A DNA stretch of 22,576 bases from WYZ-LMO6 sp964509845 (GCA_964509845.1 CAZDZG010000018.1:1-22576), one strand, 5' to 3'. Numbered from the stretch's first letter, positions 1-7,498 are shown. The notes: generated from the letters alone by a model not told the origin. Made by a program: numbers and translations.

Positions 1-49
1 CCAGCAGGTACAGACCGCTCACCAGCAACAATGCCGTTGTGGCTTCCAT
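1..49 (-). CDS. 5' end of a minus-strand gene, product unknown (partial)
   Basis: Reading leftwards from an ATG at 49 gives MEATTALLLVSGLYLL before the window ends. The fragment is hydrophobic, so it may be the start of an N-terminal membrane helix or signal sequence, but 16 residues cannot identify a family. The start is supported by a G-rich stretch (GGGGGAAG) directly upstream, the same context as the trpE and trpF starts, and by an AT-rich TATA-like element about 25 nt upstream. It is divergent from nep1. The reading frame beyond the window is unseen. Confidence 0.5.
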   Translation of the reverse strand, partial: MEATTALLLVSGLYLL

Positions 50-53
50 CTTC

Positions 54-85
54 CCCCTTTAAAGGGGTCTTTTAAAAATTTTTTG
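54..85. promoter_or_regulatory. Divergent promoter region with a 14-bp palindrome and AT-rich TATA element
   Basis: Positions 54-67 form a perfect palindrome, CCCCTTTAAAGGGG. The adjoining 69-84 is a run of A and T (TTTTAAAAATTTTTT) that reads as a TATA box on either strand. Its centre near 74 lies about 25 nt before the minus-strand ATG at 49, the spacing seen elsewhere in this window. It lies about 32 nt before the nep1 ATG at 107, which would give nep1 a short leader. Which element drives which gene is inference. Confidence 0.5.
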
Positions 86-106
86 GCCGGGGGGAAGAAA
101 CTACTG

Positions 107-823
107 ATGCTTCACCTGGTGCTGGCCGATTGTGAGCTGGAGAGGGTTCCAGCCGAGATCGCGAACCACCGGGTGATCAAGCGATGGGCAAAAAGGAGGG
201 GAAAGAAGCCCACGGAGCTCCTTCTGGACTCCAGTCTGTTCCATTCCGCCATGCGCGGGCTCAAAGATGGAAACAGAAGGGGCAGGCCCGACATCGTACA
301 CCGCTGCCTGCTCCTTAGCCTGGACTCCCCCCTGAACAGGGAGGGTCTGCTCAGGGTGTATCTCCACACCAGGAACGATGAGGTGATAGAGGTGGATCCG
401 GAGACGAGGCTACCGAGATCCTTTCACCGCTTCGTGGGGCTGATGGAGGAGCTCTTCCTAAGGGGGCAGACGGAGGGGGGAAAACTCAGGCTCAGGAAGG
501 AAAAGCTGGCTGACCTCCTGAGGAGGATAGGAAGCCCCAGGATTCTGGTGATGGATCCAAGAGGCTCTCCCAGGCTGTGGAGGGACCTCTACGGAGAGGA
601 GGAGGAAACTTGCGTGGTGGTGGGGGGCTTTCCGGAGGGAGATTACCTCTCCGACTTCAACGACCTTCCGGTGGAGAGGGTGTGCGTGGACCCTGAGCCT
701 CTGCCCTCCAGCTCCATCGTGGCCAGGGTGATCTTTTCTTACGAGGAGAAAAAAGGCGTTCAGGAGAGGAGGTTGAGGGATGAAAGAGGACAGGAAAACC
801 ATAGCTCTGGAAAGGATAAGTAG
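107..823 (+). CDS. nep1: Ribosome biogenesis SPOUT methyltransferase Nep1/Emg1
   Basis: Nep1 is a SAM-dependent SPOUT-class enzyme that N1-methylates a pseudouridine in the small-subunit rRNA (helix 35 loop) and assists 30S assembly. The family signatures are visible: LLLDSSLFHSAM near the start, the GRPDIVH motif, VYLHTRNDEVIEVDPETRLPRS, FVGLMEELF, and the late GGFPEGDY loop that helps build the knotted SAM site. From ATG 107 the protein has 238 residues. This start aligns within a residue or two with the N-terminus I recall for the Methanocaldococcus homologue, so I prefer it to the in-frame TTG at 83 (eight extra residues). The last ~20 residues are a polar tail beyond the conserved fold. 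The gene overlaps rnp4 by 44 nt, so the two are probably co-transcribed. Family identity is firm; the exact start is less so. Confidence 0.93.
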   Translation: MLHLVLADCELERVPAEIANHRVIKRWAKRRGKKPTELLLDSSLFHSAMRGLKDGNRRGRPDIVHRCLLLSLDSPLNREGLLRVYLHTRNDEVIEVDPETRLPRSFHRFVGLMEELFLRGQTEGGKLRLRKEKLADLLRRIGSPRILVMDPRGSPRLWRDLYGEEEETCVVVGGFPEGDYLSDFNDLPVERVCVDPEPLPSSSIVARVIFSYEEKKGVQERRLRDERGQENHSSGKDK

Positions 824-1100
824 GCTGGTGGAGCTGGCGGAGGAGGTCTGGCCCCAGGATCCCCTCCTCTCCAAACGCTACCTGGAGCTGGCCTGGCGAA
901 TCAAGCTGCGCCACAGGGTGAAGCTTCCCGAAGTCCTCAAGGACAGGTTCTGTCGCAAGTGCAGGACCCTCCTTAAGCCCGGAAGCACCTCCAGGGTGAG
1001 GGTGAGGAGCGGAAGGGTGGTTAGGACTTGTTTGGAGTGTGGACACGTCAAGCGCATACCGCTGAGGGGCAGAAGGGACGATAGGATTAATAAGCAATAG
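780..1100 (+). CDS. rnp4: Ribonuclease P protein component 4 (Rpp21/Rpr2 family)
   Basis: This is the zinc-ribbon protein subunit of archaeal RNase P. It binds the specificity domain of the RNA subunit together with Rpp29 during tRNA 5' maturation. The 106-residue length is typical. The N-terminal half is helical and contains the family stretch SKRYLELAWRI; it is followed by a basic segment and a four-cysteine zinc site (CRKC near residue 59 and CLECG near residue 84) separated by a basic beta hairpin. The ATG at 780 lies inside the 3' end of nep1, behind a purine-rich GGAGAGGAGG stretch that can serve as ribosome binding site. It is followed 14 nt later by rps19e. RNase P subunits are often found among translation genes in archaea, as here. 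Confidence 0.93.
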   Translation: MKEDRKTIALERISRLVELAEEVWPQDPLLSKRYLELAWRIKLRHRVKLPEVLKDRFCRKCRTLLKPGSTSRVRVRSGRVVRTCLECGHVKRIPLRGRRDDRINKQ

Positions 1101-1114
1101 AAGGAGAGCAAAAG

Positions 1115-1555
1115 ATGTCCGTGAGGGAGGTCCCTCCCAACCTGCTCATAGCTAAGGTAGCGGGAGAGCTGAAGAAGCTGGAGGAACTCAAGCCCCCGGC
1201 CTGGAGCATGTACGTCAAGACCGGGGTGCACAAGGAGAGGCCACCGGAGCAACCGGATTGGTGGTACATAAGGGGAGCCTCCCTCCTCCGCCGGCTCTAC
1301 CTGGATGGACCGGTGGGGGTTTCCAGGTTACGCGTCCGCTACGGGGGGAGGAAGAAGAGGGGAAGTGCCCCCGAGCACTTCAGGAGGGGAGGGGGGAAGA
1401 TCATCAGGACCCTGCTCCAGCAGCTGGAAAGGGCGGGACTGGTGGAGAAGAAGGAAAGAAAGGGCAGAAAGGTCACCAGGAAGGGGGCGGAGCTCCTGGA
1501 GAGACTGGCGGAGGAGCTCAAAGGAGGGATGGAAGTTGGAGGAAGAGGAGCTTGA
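1115..1555 (+). CDS. rps19e: 30S ribosomal protein S19e
   Basis: S19e is a small-subunit head protein shared by archaea and eukaryotes and needed for late 30S maturation. The 146-residue product shows the family landmarks: PPAWSMYVKTGVHKERPPEQPDW, WWYIRGASLLRRLY, the basic loop RYGGRKKRGSAPEHFRRGGGKIIR, and a C-terminal winged-helix-like segment LLQQLERAGLVEK...GRKVTRKGAELLERL. The start ATG is preceded by GAAGGAGAG. The last residues overlap the start of the PDCD5-like gene by 20 nt. It sits in the usual archaeal order S19e, PDCD5, L39e, L31e. Confidence 0.96.
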   Translation: MSVREVPPNLLIAKVAGELKKLEELKPPAWSMYVKTGVHKERPPEQPDWWYIRGASLLRRLYLDGPVGVSRLRVRYGGRKKRGSAPEHFRRGGGKIIRTLLQQLERAGLVEKKERKGRKVTRKGAELLERLAEELKGGMEVGGRGA

Positions 1556-1853
1556 GGAGATAAGAAGGAGAAAAATGCTGGAGCTACAGGCGAGCCTGGA
1601 GGAGCAGAGGAGAAGGGAGGAAATGGAGGTTCAAAAGAGACTGATCCTCCAGCATATCCTCACCCCCGAGGCCAGAAGCAGGCTGGCCAACCTCAAGATG
1701 GTAAGACCCGAATTCGCTCAGGCCCTGGAGATGGAGCTGATAGCCCTAGCCCAGAGCGGGAGGCTTAGGGCCCCCCTCACCGACCTCCAGCTTAAGGAAT
1801 TGCTCAGGAGGCTGCAGGAGAGGAGAAGGGAGATAAGGATAAGGAGGGTTTGA
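1536..1853 (+). CDS. PDCD5-family DNA-binding protein
   Basis: This is a small helical protein of the archaeal/eukaryotic PDCD5 (TFAR19) family. Archaeal members bind DNA in vitro; the cellular role is not settled. Landmarks are the acidic-basic N-terminus EEIRRRKMLELQ, the central ILTPEARSRLANLKMVRPEFAQALEMELIALAQSGRL, and the basic C-terminal helix. I set the start at TTG 1536 because a clean AAGGAGGG sequence (1521-1528) lies 7-8 nt upstream and because this gives the usual N-terminal helix. The first in-frame ATG is 13 codons later and would remove it. The open frame runs further 5' but only as a shadow of rps19e. The product is 105 residues. Its stop codon abuts the GTG of rpl39e, so the two are translationally coupled. 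Confidence 0.9.
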   Translation: MEEEELEEIRRRKMLELQASLEEQRRREEMEVQKRLILQHILTPEARSRLANLKMVRPEFAQALEMELIALAQSGRLRAPLTDLQLKELLRRLQERRREIRIRRV

Positions 1854-2009
1854 GTGAGCCGCAACAAGGTGCTGTCCCTGAAGAAGAGGCTGGGAAGGGC
1901 GGGAAGGATGACCAGAAGGGCCCCCGTCTGGGTGGTGGTGAAGACCAGGGGCAGGATCAGGGACAGCGTGAAAAGGAGGCGCTGGTACCGCTCCAAGATA
2001 AAGCCCTGA
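1854..2009 (+). CDS. rpl39e: 50S ribosomal protein L39e
   Basis: This 51-residue, extremely basic protein begins with GTG immediately after the PDCD5 stop. The translation starts VSRNKVLSLKKRLGRAG and continues with RRAPVWVVVKT and a terminal KRRRWYRSKIKP. These match the L39e pattern (SRNK near the start, PVWV.VKT in the centre, basic W/Y-containing tail). L39e is an extended protein lining the exit tunnel, present in archaea and eukaryotes but absent from bacteria. The ribosome binding site probably lies within AAGGAGGG at 1841-1848, six nt before the GTG. It is followed by rpl31e after 9 nt. Confidence 0.95.
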   Translation: MSRNKVLSLKKRLGRAGRMTRRAPVWVVVKTRGRIRDSVKRRRWYRSKIKP

Positions 2010-2018
2010 GGAAGGACC

Positions 2019-2270
2019 ATGGTGGAGGAAAGGATCTACGTGATCCCGCTGCGGGAGGCGAAGGAGAAGCCTAGGTACAAAAGGGCCTCCAAGGCCATAG
2101 ACCTGATTCGGGAGTTTCTCAGGAGGCACCTGAAGGCGGAGAGGATAAAGATAGACGAGGGTCTGAACCGCAAGATCTGGAGCAGGGGGGCCAAGAAGCC
2201 ACCCTCCAAGGTAAGGGTGAGGGCCGTAAAGAAGGATGACGGCTCGGTAGAGGTGTTCCTGGCGGAGTAG
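2019..2270 (+). CDS. rpl31e: 50S ribosomal protein L31e
   Basis: This 83-residue protein opens with RIYVIPLREAKEKPRYKRASKAIDLIREFLRRHLKAE. That is the L31e signature, followed by the conserved IDEGLNRKIWSRGAKKPPSKVRVRA and a final acidic beta strand. L31e sits near the tunnel exit of the large subunit in archaea and eukaryotes. The ATG at 2019 is preceded by GAGGAAGG at a suitable distance. It ends 5 nt before aIF6, so the pair is tightly coupled, as in most euryarchaeal genomes. Confidence 0.96.
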   Translation: MVEERIYVIPLREAKEKPRYKRASKAIDLIREFLRRHLKAERIKIDEGLNRKIWSRGAKKPPSKVRVRAVKKDDGSVEVFLAE

Positions 2271-2275
2271 GTGGG

Positions 2276-2941
2276 ATGCCTTTCCTTCGCCTGAACTTCG
2301 GAAGGATTCCTTACCTGGGGGTTTTTTGCCTCGTCACCGACACCGTGGCTCTTCTGCCCCGCAGGGTTAAGCTGGATGAAAGGGAGCTGGAGGAGAAGCT
2401 CGGGGTTCCGGTGGTCAGGGCGGAGGTCATGGGCTCCTCCCTGCTCGGAGTCTTCCTGGCGGGAAACTCCAAGGCCATCGTGGCCCCTTACCTGCTGAGT
2501 GAGGAGGAGGAGAAAGACCTCCGCAAGGCAGGAGTGGAGATCCACAGGATAGGGGGAAAGCTCACCGCGCTGGGCAACCTCCTCCTGGTGAACGACAGGG
2601 GCGGCCTGGCCAGCCCCTCCCTGCCTGCCAGGACCATGGAAGAGCTGAGCCAGGCCCTAGGGGTACCCCTGGAAAAGGGCACGATTTCCGGCCTCAAAAC
2701 GGTGGGGAGCGCGGGGGTGGCCACCAACCGCGGGGCCCTCCTGCACCCCGACGCCAGCGAGGAGGAGATGGAGAGGGTGAGGAGGGTCCTGAAGGTGCCC
2801 GTGTCCACCGGAACGGCCTGTGACGGGGAGAAGTATGTGGGCATATGTGTGAGGGCCAACTCGCACGGCTTCCTCACGGGAGAGCCCACCACGGGGACGG
2901 AGCTGGGGGTCATAGAGAGGGCCCTGTTCTCCGAACCCTGA
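2276..2941 (+). CDS. eif6: Translation initiation factor 6 (aIF6, ribosome anti-association factor)
   Basis: aIF6 binds the large subunit through L14/L24e and keeps it from joining the 30S prematurely. The 221-residue length fits the five-fold pseudosymmetric pentein fold. The repeats are visible through recurring motifs such as YLGVFCLVTDTVALLP, GSSLLGVFLAGNSKAIVAPYLL, TALGNLLLVNDRGGLASPSL, TVGSAGVATNRGALLHPDAS and YVGICVRANSHGFLTGEPTTGTEL. GGTGGG directly precedes the ATG. In many euryarchaea the LX (L18a-type) ribosomal protein gene follows; here only 38 nt separate this gene from pfdA, so LX is missing at this place. Confidence 0.97.
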   Translation: MPFLRLNFGRIPYLGVFCLVTDTVALLPRRVKLDERELEEKLGVPVVRAEVMGSSLLGVFLAGNSKAIVAPYLLSEEEEKDLRKAGVEIHRIGGKLTALGNLLLVNDRGGLASPSLPARTMEELSQALGVPLEKGTISGLKTVGSAGVATNRGALLHPDASEEEMERVRRVLKVPVSTGTACDGEKYVGICVRANSHGFLTGEPTTGTELGVIERALFSEP

Positions 2942-2949
2942 CTCGAAGC

Positions 2950-2956
2950 TAATATA
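2950..2956 (+). promoter_or_regulatory. TATA box for pfdA-ftsY
   Basis: TAATATA lies in the 38-nt gap after the aIF6 stop, centred 27 nt before the pfdA ATG. That is the spacing expected for a leaderless archaeal transcript. It suggests that pfdA and ftsY can be transcribed separately from the ribosomal block. Confidence 0.5.
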
Positions 2957-2979
2957 GGGAGAAGGAGGGAAAGGGATAG

Positions 2980-3414
2980 ATGGCCGAGCTGACGGAGGAA
3001 GAGCGGGAAAAGCTGGAGAGGTCCCTCGTGGAGCTCAAAAAGGAAGAGGCCCTGATGGAAGCCCTGAACCAGCAGGTGGCCCTCCTCACCGCCACCCTCT
3101 CGGAGCTCTCTTCCACCATCGAGACCATAAAGAGGTTGAAGGAGGCCCCTCCGGAGGTCGAGATCCTTACCCCTGTGGGTTCAGGGTCCTTCGTGAGGGC
3201 CAGGCTCCTGCCCCTGGAGAGGGTGCTGATGGGCATAGGGGCGAACGTGGTGGTGGAGAGGACCCCGGAAGAGGCGGTGCAGTTCCTGGAGGAGAAGTCC
3301 TCGGAGATAGGCAGGGCCCTCCAGGAGCTGAGGGAGGAAATGGCCAGGGTCCTGGAGAGGATGGAGGCCCTCAGGCCGGAGATAGAGAAGCTTCTTTCCA
3401 AGGCCAGGGGGTAG
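2980..3414 (+). CDS. pfdA: Prefoldin subunit alpha
   Basis: Archaeal prefoldin is an alpha2-beta4 jellyfish-shaped holdase that captures unfolded proteins and passes them to the thermosome. The 144-residue product has the alpha-subunit plan. An N-terminal coiled coil (about residues 1-50, rich in E, L and K) is followed by the double beta hairpin EVEILTPVGSGSFVRARLLPLERVLMGIGANVVVER (about 58-95) and a second coiled coil to the C-terminus. The start has both a TATA box 27 nt upstream and GGAGGGAAAGG nearby. The stop is immediately followed by the ATG of ftsY with no gap, the classical archaeal pfdA-ftsY pairing. The beta subunit gene is not in this window. Confidence 0.95.
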   Translation: MAELTEEEREKLERSLVELKKEEALMEALNQQVALLTATLSELSSTIETIKRLKEAPPEVEILTPVGSGSFVRARLLPLERVLMGIGANVVVERTPEEAVQFLEEKSSEIGRALQELREEMARVLERMEALRPEIEKLLSKARG

Positions 3415-4446
3415 ATGCTCGAGAAGCTTAGGGAGAAGCTGCGCAGGGTCAAGGCGAAGCTCAGCAGGAAGCTGGAGGAAAAGAGGGCCCCTCCGGTCGA
3501 GGAGGTGAGGCCCGAGCCGGAGGAGAAACCGGGACGGACCGGGTCTCCCCTCAGGCTCAGGCTCAAGAGGGGCCTGAAGAGGGTCGCGGGGATGGAGCTC
3601 TCCCCCTCCGACCTGGAGGACATCCTCTGGGACCTGCAGGTTTCCCTGCTGGAGAGCGACGTGGCCGTTCCCGTGGCCGACGAGATTCTGGCCAGGGTCA
3701 GGGAGAAGCTCACGGGGAGGAAGCTGGGCCTGAGGGAGGATCCGCGGGAGGTGGCGGAGGGTGTGCTGAAGGAGGCCGTGAGGGAGGTTTTGGAGCCGAA
3801 GGAGAGGGTGGATCTGCTGGAGGTGATAAGGAAGAAAAATGAGAGGGGGGAGCCGGCCGTTCTGGTTTTCTTCGGCATCAACGGAACGGGCAAGACCACC
3901 ACCATAGCCAAGCTGGCCAAGTACCTGCAGGAGAAAGGACTGAGGGTGGTGCTGGCTGCCTCGGACACCTTCAGGGCGGGTGGGATAGAGCAGCTGGAGA
4001 CCCACGCCAGGAGGCTGGGAGTGGAGCTGGTGAAGCAGGGACAGGGGGCGGATGCCGCCGCCGTGGCCTACGATGCCATTTCCCACGCCAGGGCCCGGGG
4101 CTTCCACGTGGTGCTGGTGGACACGGCCGGCAGGATGCAGACGGATAGGGACCTGATGGACGAGATGAGAAAGATCGTGAGGGTCACCAAGCCCGATCTC
4201 AGGATCTTCGTGGGGGATGCCCTGACGGGAAACGATGCGGTGGAGCAGGCCAAGAGCTTTCACCAGGAAGTGGGAATAGACGGCTCCATCCTGTGCAAGA
4301 TGGACGCCGATGCCAGGGGCGGGGCAGCCCTCTCCATCACCTACGTGACGGGCAGGCCCATCCTTTTCCTGGGAACGGGACAGGGGTACGACGATCTGGT
4401 GGAGTTCAAGCCGGAAATCCTGATCAAGAGCCTGCTGGAGGACTAG
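3415..4446 (+). CDS. ftsY: Signal recognition particle receptor FtsY
   Basis: FtsY is the SRP GTPase that docks SRP54-ribosome complexes at the membrane. Residues 1-50 are a highly charged membrane-binding A region, about 55-130 the helical N domain, and the remainder the G domain. Visible motifs are the P-loop GINGTGKTT (154-162), DTFRAGG (184-190) typical of the insertion box, the G3 motif DTAGRM (236-241), VGDALTGNDAVEQA (267-279), and the closing DARGGAALS and GTGQGYDDL motifs. The G4 guanine-specificity motif reads CKMD (294-297), where SRP GTPases usually have TKxD; the Lys and Asp contacts are kept. The 343-residue length is normal for archaea. The gene ends 21 nt before the convergent gatB. 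Confidence 0.97.
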   Translation: MLEKLREKLRRVKAKLSRKLEEKRAPPVEEVRPEPEEKPGRTGSPLRLRLKRGLKRVAGMELSPSDLEDILWDLQVSLLESDVAVPVADEILARVREKLTGRKLGLREDPREVAEGVLKEAVREVLEPKERVDLLEVIRKKNERGEPAVLVFFGINGTGKTTTIAKLAKYLQEKGLRVVLAASDTFRAGGIEQLETHARRLGVELVKQGQGADAAAVAYDAISHARARGFHVVLVDTAGRMQTDRDLMDEMRKIVRVTKPDLRIFVGDALTGNDAVEQAKSFHQEVGIDGSILCKMDADARGGAALSITYVTGRPILFLGTGQGYDDLVEFKPEILIKSLLED

Positions 4447-4467
4447 GCCGCCGGATTCTCCCGGCCC

Positions 4468-5868
4468 TCATCCCTCCCCAGGCTCGGTCCCCCTCGCCCT
4501 CCTCTCCTCCAGTTTTTCCCGCAGGAGCCTCACCACCACTCTGGGATCCGCCCTCCCCCTGCTTGCCCCCATCACCCTCCCGGTCAGAAAGTTCAGGGCC
4601 TCCTCCCTCCCCTCCAGATAATCCCTCACGGCCTTCACATTCTCCTCCATCACCCTCCTCACCAGCTCCCCCAGCTCCTCCTCCTCCAGGGGTAGAAGAC
4701 CGAGTCTGGCCAGGATCCTCTCCGGATCCTCCCCCTTCTTCACCAGCTCCCTCAGGACCAGCTCCCCCTGCTCCCTGGAGATCCTCCCCGATTCCACCAT
4801 CTTGAGGAGGGAAACGAGCTGCTCCGGGGAGAAGCTAACCTCCTTGGCCCTGAGCCCGAGGAAGTTCAGAACCTTTTTGAGCTTGGTCCGAAACCAGTCG
4901 GCGGCAAGCAGGGGATTCACCTCCCCCGCCACCCTCTCGAAAAGGTCCGCCAGCTCCTTCTCGCTCGTTATCACCCTGGCCGCCGCCTGAGATATTCCGT
5001 ACCTCTCCACCAGCCTCCTTTCCCTGAGGTGGGGAGGCTCCGCCATCCTTCCCCTGATCTCCTCCACCCACCCCTCGTCCAGCAGCAGGGGTGGGAGGTC
5101 CGGATCCGGGAAGTACCGGTAGTCCTCCTCCAGCTCCTTCGTCCTCATGGGCACCGTCACCATCTGGCTCTCCAGGTAGGCCCTAGTCTCCCTCCTCACC
5201 ACCTCCCCCCTCCTCAGCCTCTCCGCCTGCCTCTGGAGCTCGAACTTCAGGGCCCTGTAGACCCCCTTTACGGAGTTGATGTTCTTCACCTCCACCCTCC
5301 CCCCTCCCTCCAGGCTCACGTTGACGTCCGCCCTCATGGCTCCCCCCGCCTCCGGTCTGACCTTCCCCGTGTACTCCAGCACCCTGGTGAGGAGCCTGAG
5401 GAAGCGTCTGGCCTCCTCGGGCGAGCGCAGGTCGGGCTCCGTCACTATCTCCACCAGGGGGATGCCGGAGCGGTTGAAGTTCACGGCCCCGGAGACGGGA
5501 TCGTACTGTCCCGGATCCTCCTCCAGGTGAACCTCCCTTATCCTCACCCCCTCCAGCTCCCCCTGCACGGCCAGCGGGACGCTGGTGCGCTGGTAGCCGC
5601 TGGGCAGATCGGGATAATCGTAGTGCTTCCGGAGGATGTAGAGGGGCTCCCCCGTTCTGACCCTGCATCCCAGCATGAGGGAGATCTCCACGGCAGCCTC
5701 CACGGCCGCTCTGTTGGGTTTCATGGGCTTGGCCCCAGGCATGCCCGTGCAGATGGGGCAGATGTTGGTGTTGGGGGGAACCTCGGCGTAGTTGGTGGGG
5801 CAGTCGCAGTAGAGCTTCCTCTCCGTTTTGAGCTGGAGGTGAACCTCAAAGCCTATCTTCACCTGCAT
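4468..5868 (-). CDS. gatB: Aspartyl/glutamyl-tRNA amidotransferase subunit B
   Basis: GatB is the kinase and tRNA-binding subunit of the heterotrimeric GatCAB enzyme. The complex phosphorylates and amidates misacylated Asp-tRNA(Asn) or Glu-tRNA(Gln). The 466-residue product shows GFEVHLQL at the start, a zinc site with C21, C23, C37 and C40, KHYDYPDLPSGYQ, HLEEDPGQ, VNFNRSGIPLVEIVTEPD, MRADVNVSL, EVKNINSV and EEDYRYFPDPDLPPL. A YqeY-like helical tail follows (about 320-460) that recognises the tRNA elbow. It overlaps gatA by 10 nt. It is GatB rather than archaeal GatE, because there is no inserted AspRS-like domain. Confidence 0.97.
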   Translation of the reverse strand: MQVKIGFEVHLQLKTERKLYCDCPTNYAEVPPNTNICPICTGMPGAKPMKPNRAAVEAAVEISLMLGCRVRTGEPLYILRKHYDYPDLPSGYQRTSVPLAVQGELEGVRIREVHLEEDPGQYDPVSGAVNFNRSGIPLVEIVTEPDLRSPEEARRFLRLLTRVLEYTGKVRPEAGGAMRADVNVSLEGGGRVEVKNINSVKGVYRALKFELQRQAERLRRGEVVRRETRAYLESQMVTVPMRTKELEEDYRYFPDPDLPPLLLDEGWVEEIRGRMAEPPHLRERRLVERYGISQAAARVITSEKELADLFERVAGEVNPLLAADWFRTKLKKVLNFLGLRAKEVSFSPEQLVSLLKMVESGRISREQGELVLRELVKKGEDPERILARLGLLPLEEEELGELVRRVMEENVKAVRDYLEGREEALNFLTGRVMGASRGRADPRVVVRLLREKLEERRARGTEPGEG

Positions 5869-7223
5869 CCGGACTCCTCCAGGGCTCTCATCACCCTCAG
5901 GACCTTCTCCTCCGCCAGCGGTGGGCCCTGCACCTGAATCCCCACCGGAATCCCCCCCACCTCCCCCGCCTTAACCACCCCCGCGCAGATGCCCGCCAGG
6001 TTGGCGGGAACGGTGAGATAATCGTAGGCGTACATCTCCAGGGGGGAGAGCTTTTCCCCCAGCCGGTGGGGAAGCTTGGGGACGGTGGGGCCCACCAGCA
6101 CCTCCACACGCTGGAAGGCTGAGAAGAGTTCCTTCCTTATCAGGGTACGGAGCTGCAGGGCCCTCTGGTAGTACCTGTCCCGGTATTCCTTCCTGCTTAT
6201 GTAGCTCCCTATGGCTATCCTCCTCAGTACCTCCTCCCCGCACGCCTCCTCGATGCGCTTCCCGTATTTCCTCCCGTCGTACCTCCTGGTGGCGGAGAAG
6301 AACTCCACGGAGACGATCAGGTAGTAGGCGGAGAGGGCGTGCTCCAGATGGGGGAGGGAGACCTCCTCCACCCTCGCCCCCAGCTCCCTGAGCACCTCCA
6401 CCTTCTCTTCCACCAGTCCGTTGATGCGAGGATCCGTTAGGGAGGAGAACTGGGGGCATACCCCCACCTTCATCCCCCTCACCCCCTCCTCCAGGTTGGG
6501 GAAGGAAACCCGCTGCACCCCCAGCATCATCCCCTCCCTGGGATTCTCCCCCGCTATGACCTCCAGCAGGAGGGCCAGACCGTGGACGTCGGGGGCCAGG
6601 GGCCCTATCTGGTCCAGGCTCATTCCCAGGTCTATGAGGCCGTGCCTGGGAACCAGCCCGTAGGTGGGCTTCAGACCCGCCACCCCGCAGTGGCTGGCGG
6701 GGTTCCTTATGGATCCTCCGGTGTCCGTTCCCAGGGCCAAATCGCAGAGCCCCGCCGCCACCGCCGCCGCGCTCCCGCTGCTGGAGCCTCCGGGGATGTA
6801 GCCGGGGGCGGAGGGATTCTGGGTGGGGCCGAAGGCACTGGTCTCCCCGCTGGAGCCGCAGGCGAACTCGTCCATGTTGGTCATGCCCACTATCACCCCT
6901 CCCTCCCTCCTTATCCTGGAGATGACCTCCGCATCGTAGGTGGAGACGTAATCCTCAAGGACCCTGGAGGCGCAGGTGGCCTTCAGCCCCCTCACGTTGA
7001 TGTTGGACTTCACCGCCACCGTCAGACCGGAGAGCCTCCCCCCCTCTCCCCTCCTGATCCTCCTCTCCACCTCTTCCGCCTCCTCCCTGGCCCGCGGGTT
7101 GAGCTGGAGGAAGGCGTTCAGCTTTCCGTTCATCTCCTCGACCTTCCTCAGGATCCTCTCCAGGTTCTCCACGGGGGAGAGATCCCCTCCCCTCAGGGCC
7201 TCCAGCTTCTCTAGCGTACCCAT
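5859..7223 (-). CDS. gatA: Aspartyl/glutamyl-tRNA amidotransferase subunit A
   Basis: GatA is the amidase-signature subunit that hydrolyses glutamine and supplies ammonia to GatB. The Lys-cisSer-Ser triad is present as K72 (TVAVKSNINV), S147 (PGGSSSGSAAA) and S171 (GTDTGGSIRNPA). The spacing of 75 and 24 residues equals that of the bacterial enzyme as I know it. Other landmarks are MDEFACGSSGETSAFGPTQNP, GLKPTYGLVPRHGLIDL and SLDQIGPLA. The length of 454 residues is slightly shorter than many bacterial forms. It overlaps gatC by 13 nt and gatB by 10 nt, so the three subunits are translationally coupled for 1:1:1 assembly. Confidence 0.97.
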   Translation of the reverse strand: MGTLEKLEALRGGDLSPVENLERILRKVEEMNGKLNAFLQLNPRAREEAEEVERRIRRGEGGRLSGLTVAVKSNINVRGLKATCASRVLEDYVSTYDAEVISRIRREGGVIVGMTNMDEFACGSSGETSAFGPTQNPSAPGYIPGGSSSGSAAAVAAGLCDLALGTDTGGSIRNPASHCGVAGLKPTYGLVPRHGLIDLGMSLDQIGPLAPDVHGLALLLEVIAGENPREGMMLGVQRVSFPNLEEGVRGMKVGVCPQFSSLTDPRINGLVEEKVEVLRELGARVEEVSLPHLEHALSAYYLIVSVEFFSATRRYDGRKYGKRIEEACGEEVLRRIAIGSYISRKEYRDRYYQRALQLRTLIRKELFSAFQRVEVLVGPTVPKLPHRLGEKLSPLEMYAYDYLTVPANLAGICAGVVKAGEVGGIPVGIQVQGPPLAEEKVLRVMRALEESGCR

Positions 7224-7474
7224 CCCGCCGCCTCCACCTTCAGGTTGCCCTCCTCATCCTTGGAGGGGGCAAGCGACAGGAACCTCTTCCTGAAGGCCTC
7301 CCTCTCCTCCGCCGGGGAGGGCTCTCCATCCTCCCTGAGGGGCTGATGGAACTCCCCCAGCTGGTAGGTCTCTCCCTCCGCCGTCAGGACCTCCAGGCTC
7401 CTGGAGAGGGCCCGCAGGATTTCCTCCGCGCTCCTTTCTACCTCCCTTCTCCAGTCCTCTCCCCTGGTCTTCAT
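7211..7474 (-). CDS. gatC: Aspartyl/glutamyl-tRNA amidotransferase subunit C
   Basis: This short product of about 87 residues sits directly upstream of gatA. It has the GatC plan of an N-terminal helix (EEILRALSRSLEVL) and a long extended, charged C-terminal segment ending near EGNLKVEAAGWVR, which would wrap around the GatA-GatB interface. Sequence identity to bacterial GatC is weak, as is usual for this subunit, so the call rests on size, position and the general pattern. I chose ATG 7474; an in-frame TTG at 7480 would add two residues and cannot be excluded. No TATA box is visible in front of it. It starts 24 nt after the V4R gene and probably shares its transcript. Confidence 0.82.
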   Translation of the reverse strand: MKTRGEDWRREVERSAEEILRALSRSLEVLTAEGETYQLGEFHQPLREDGEPSPAEEREAFRKRFLSLAPSKDEEGNLKVEAAGWVR

Positions 7475-7498
7475 CGCCAAGGCCCCGCCCTCAGAGGA

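Noticed and set aside
1305..1535. N-terminal extension of the PDCD5-like protein
   Set aside because: It is encoded entirely inside rps19e in another frame and rich in Gly/Arg/Ser; the Shine-Dalgarno sequence at 1521-1528 places the start at TTG 1536.
4446..4466. Possible hairpin (GGCCG ... CGGCC) between ftsY and gatB as a bidirectional terminator
   Set aside because: The stem is only five base pairs with an 11-nt loop and no T-tract on either side; archaeal termination usually relies on T-runs.
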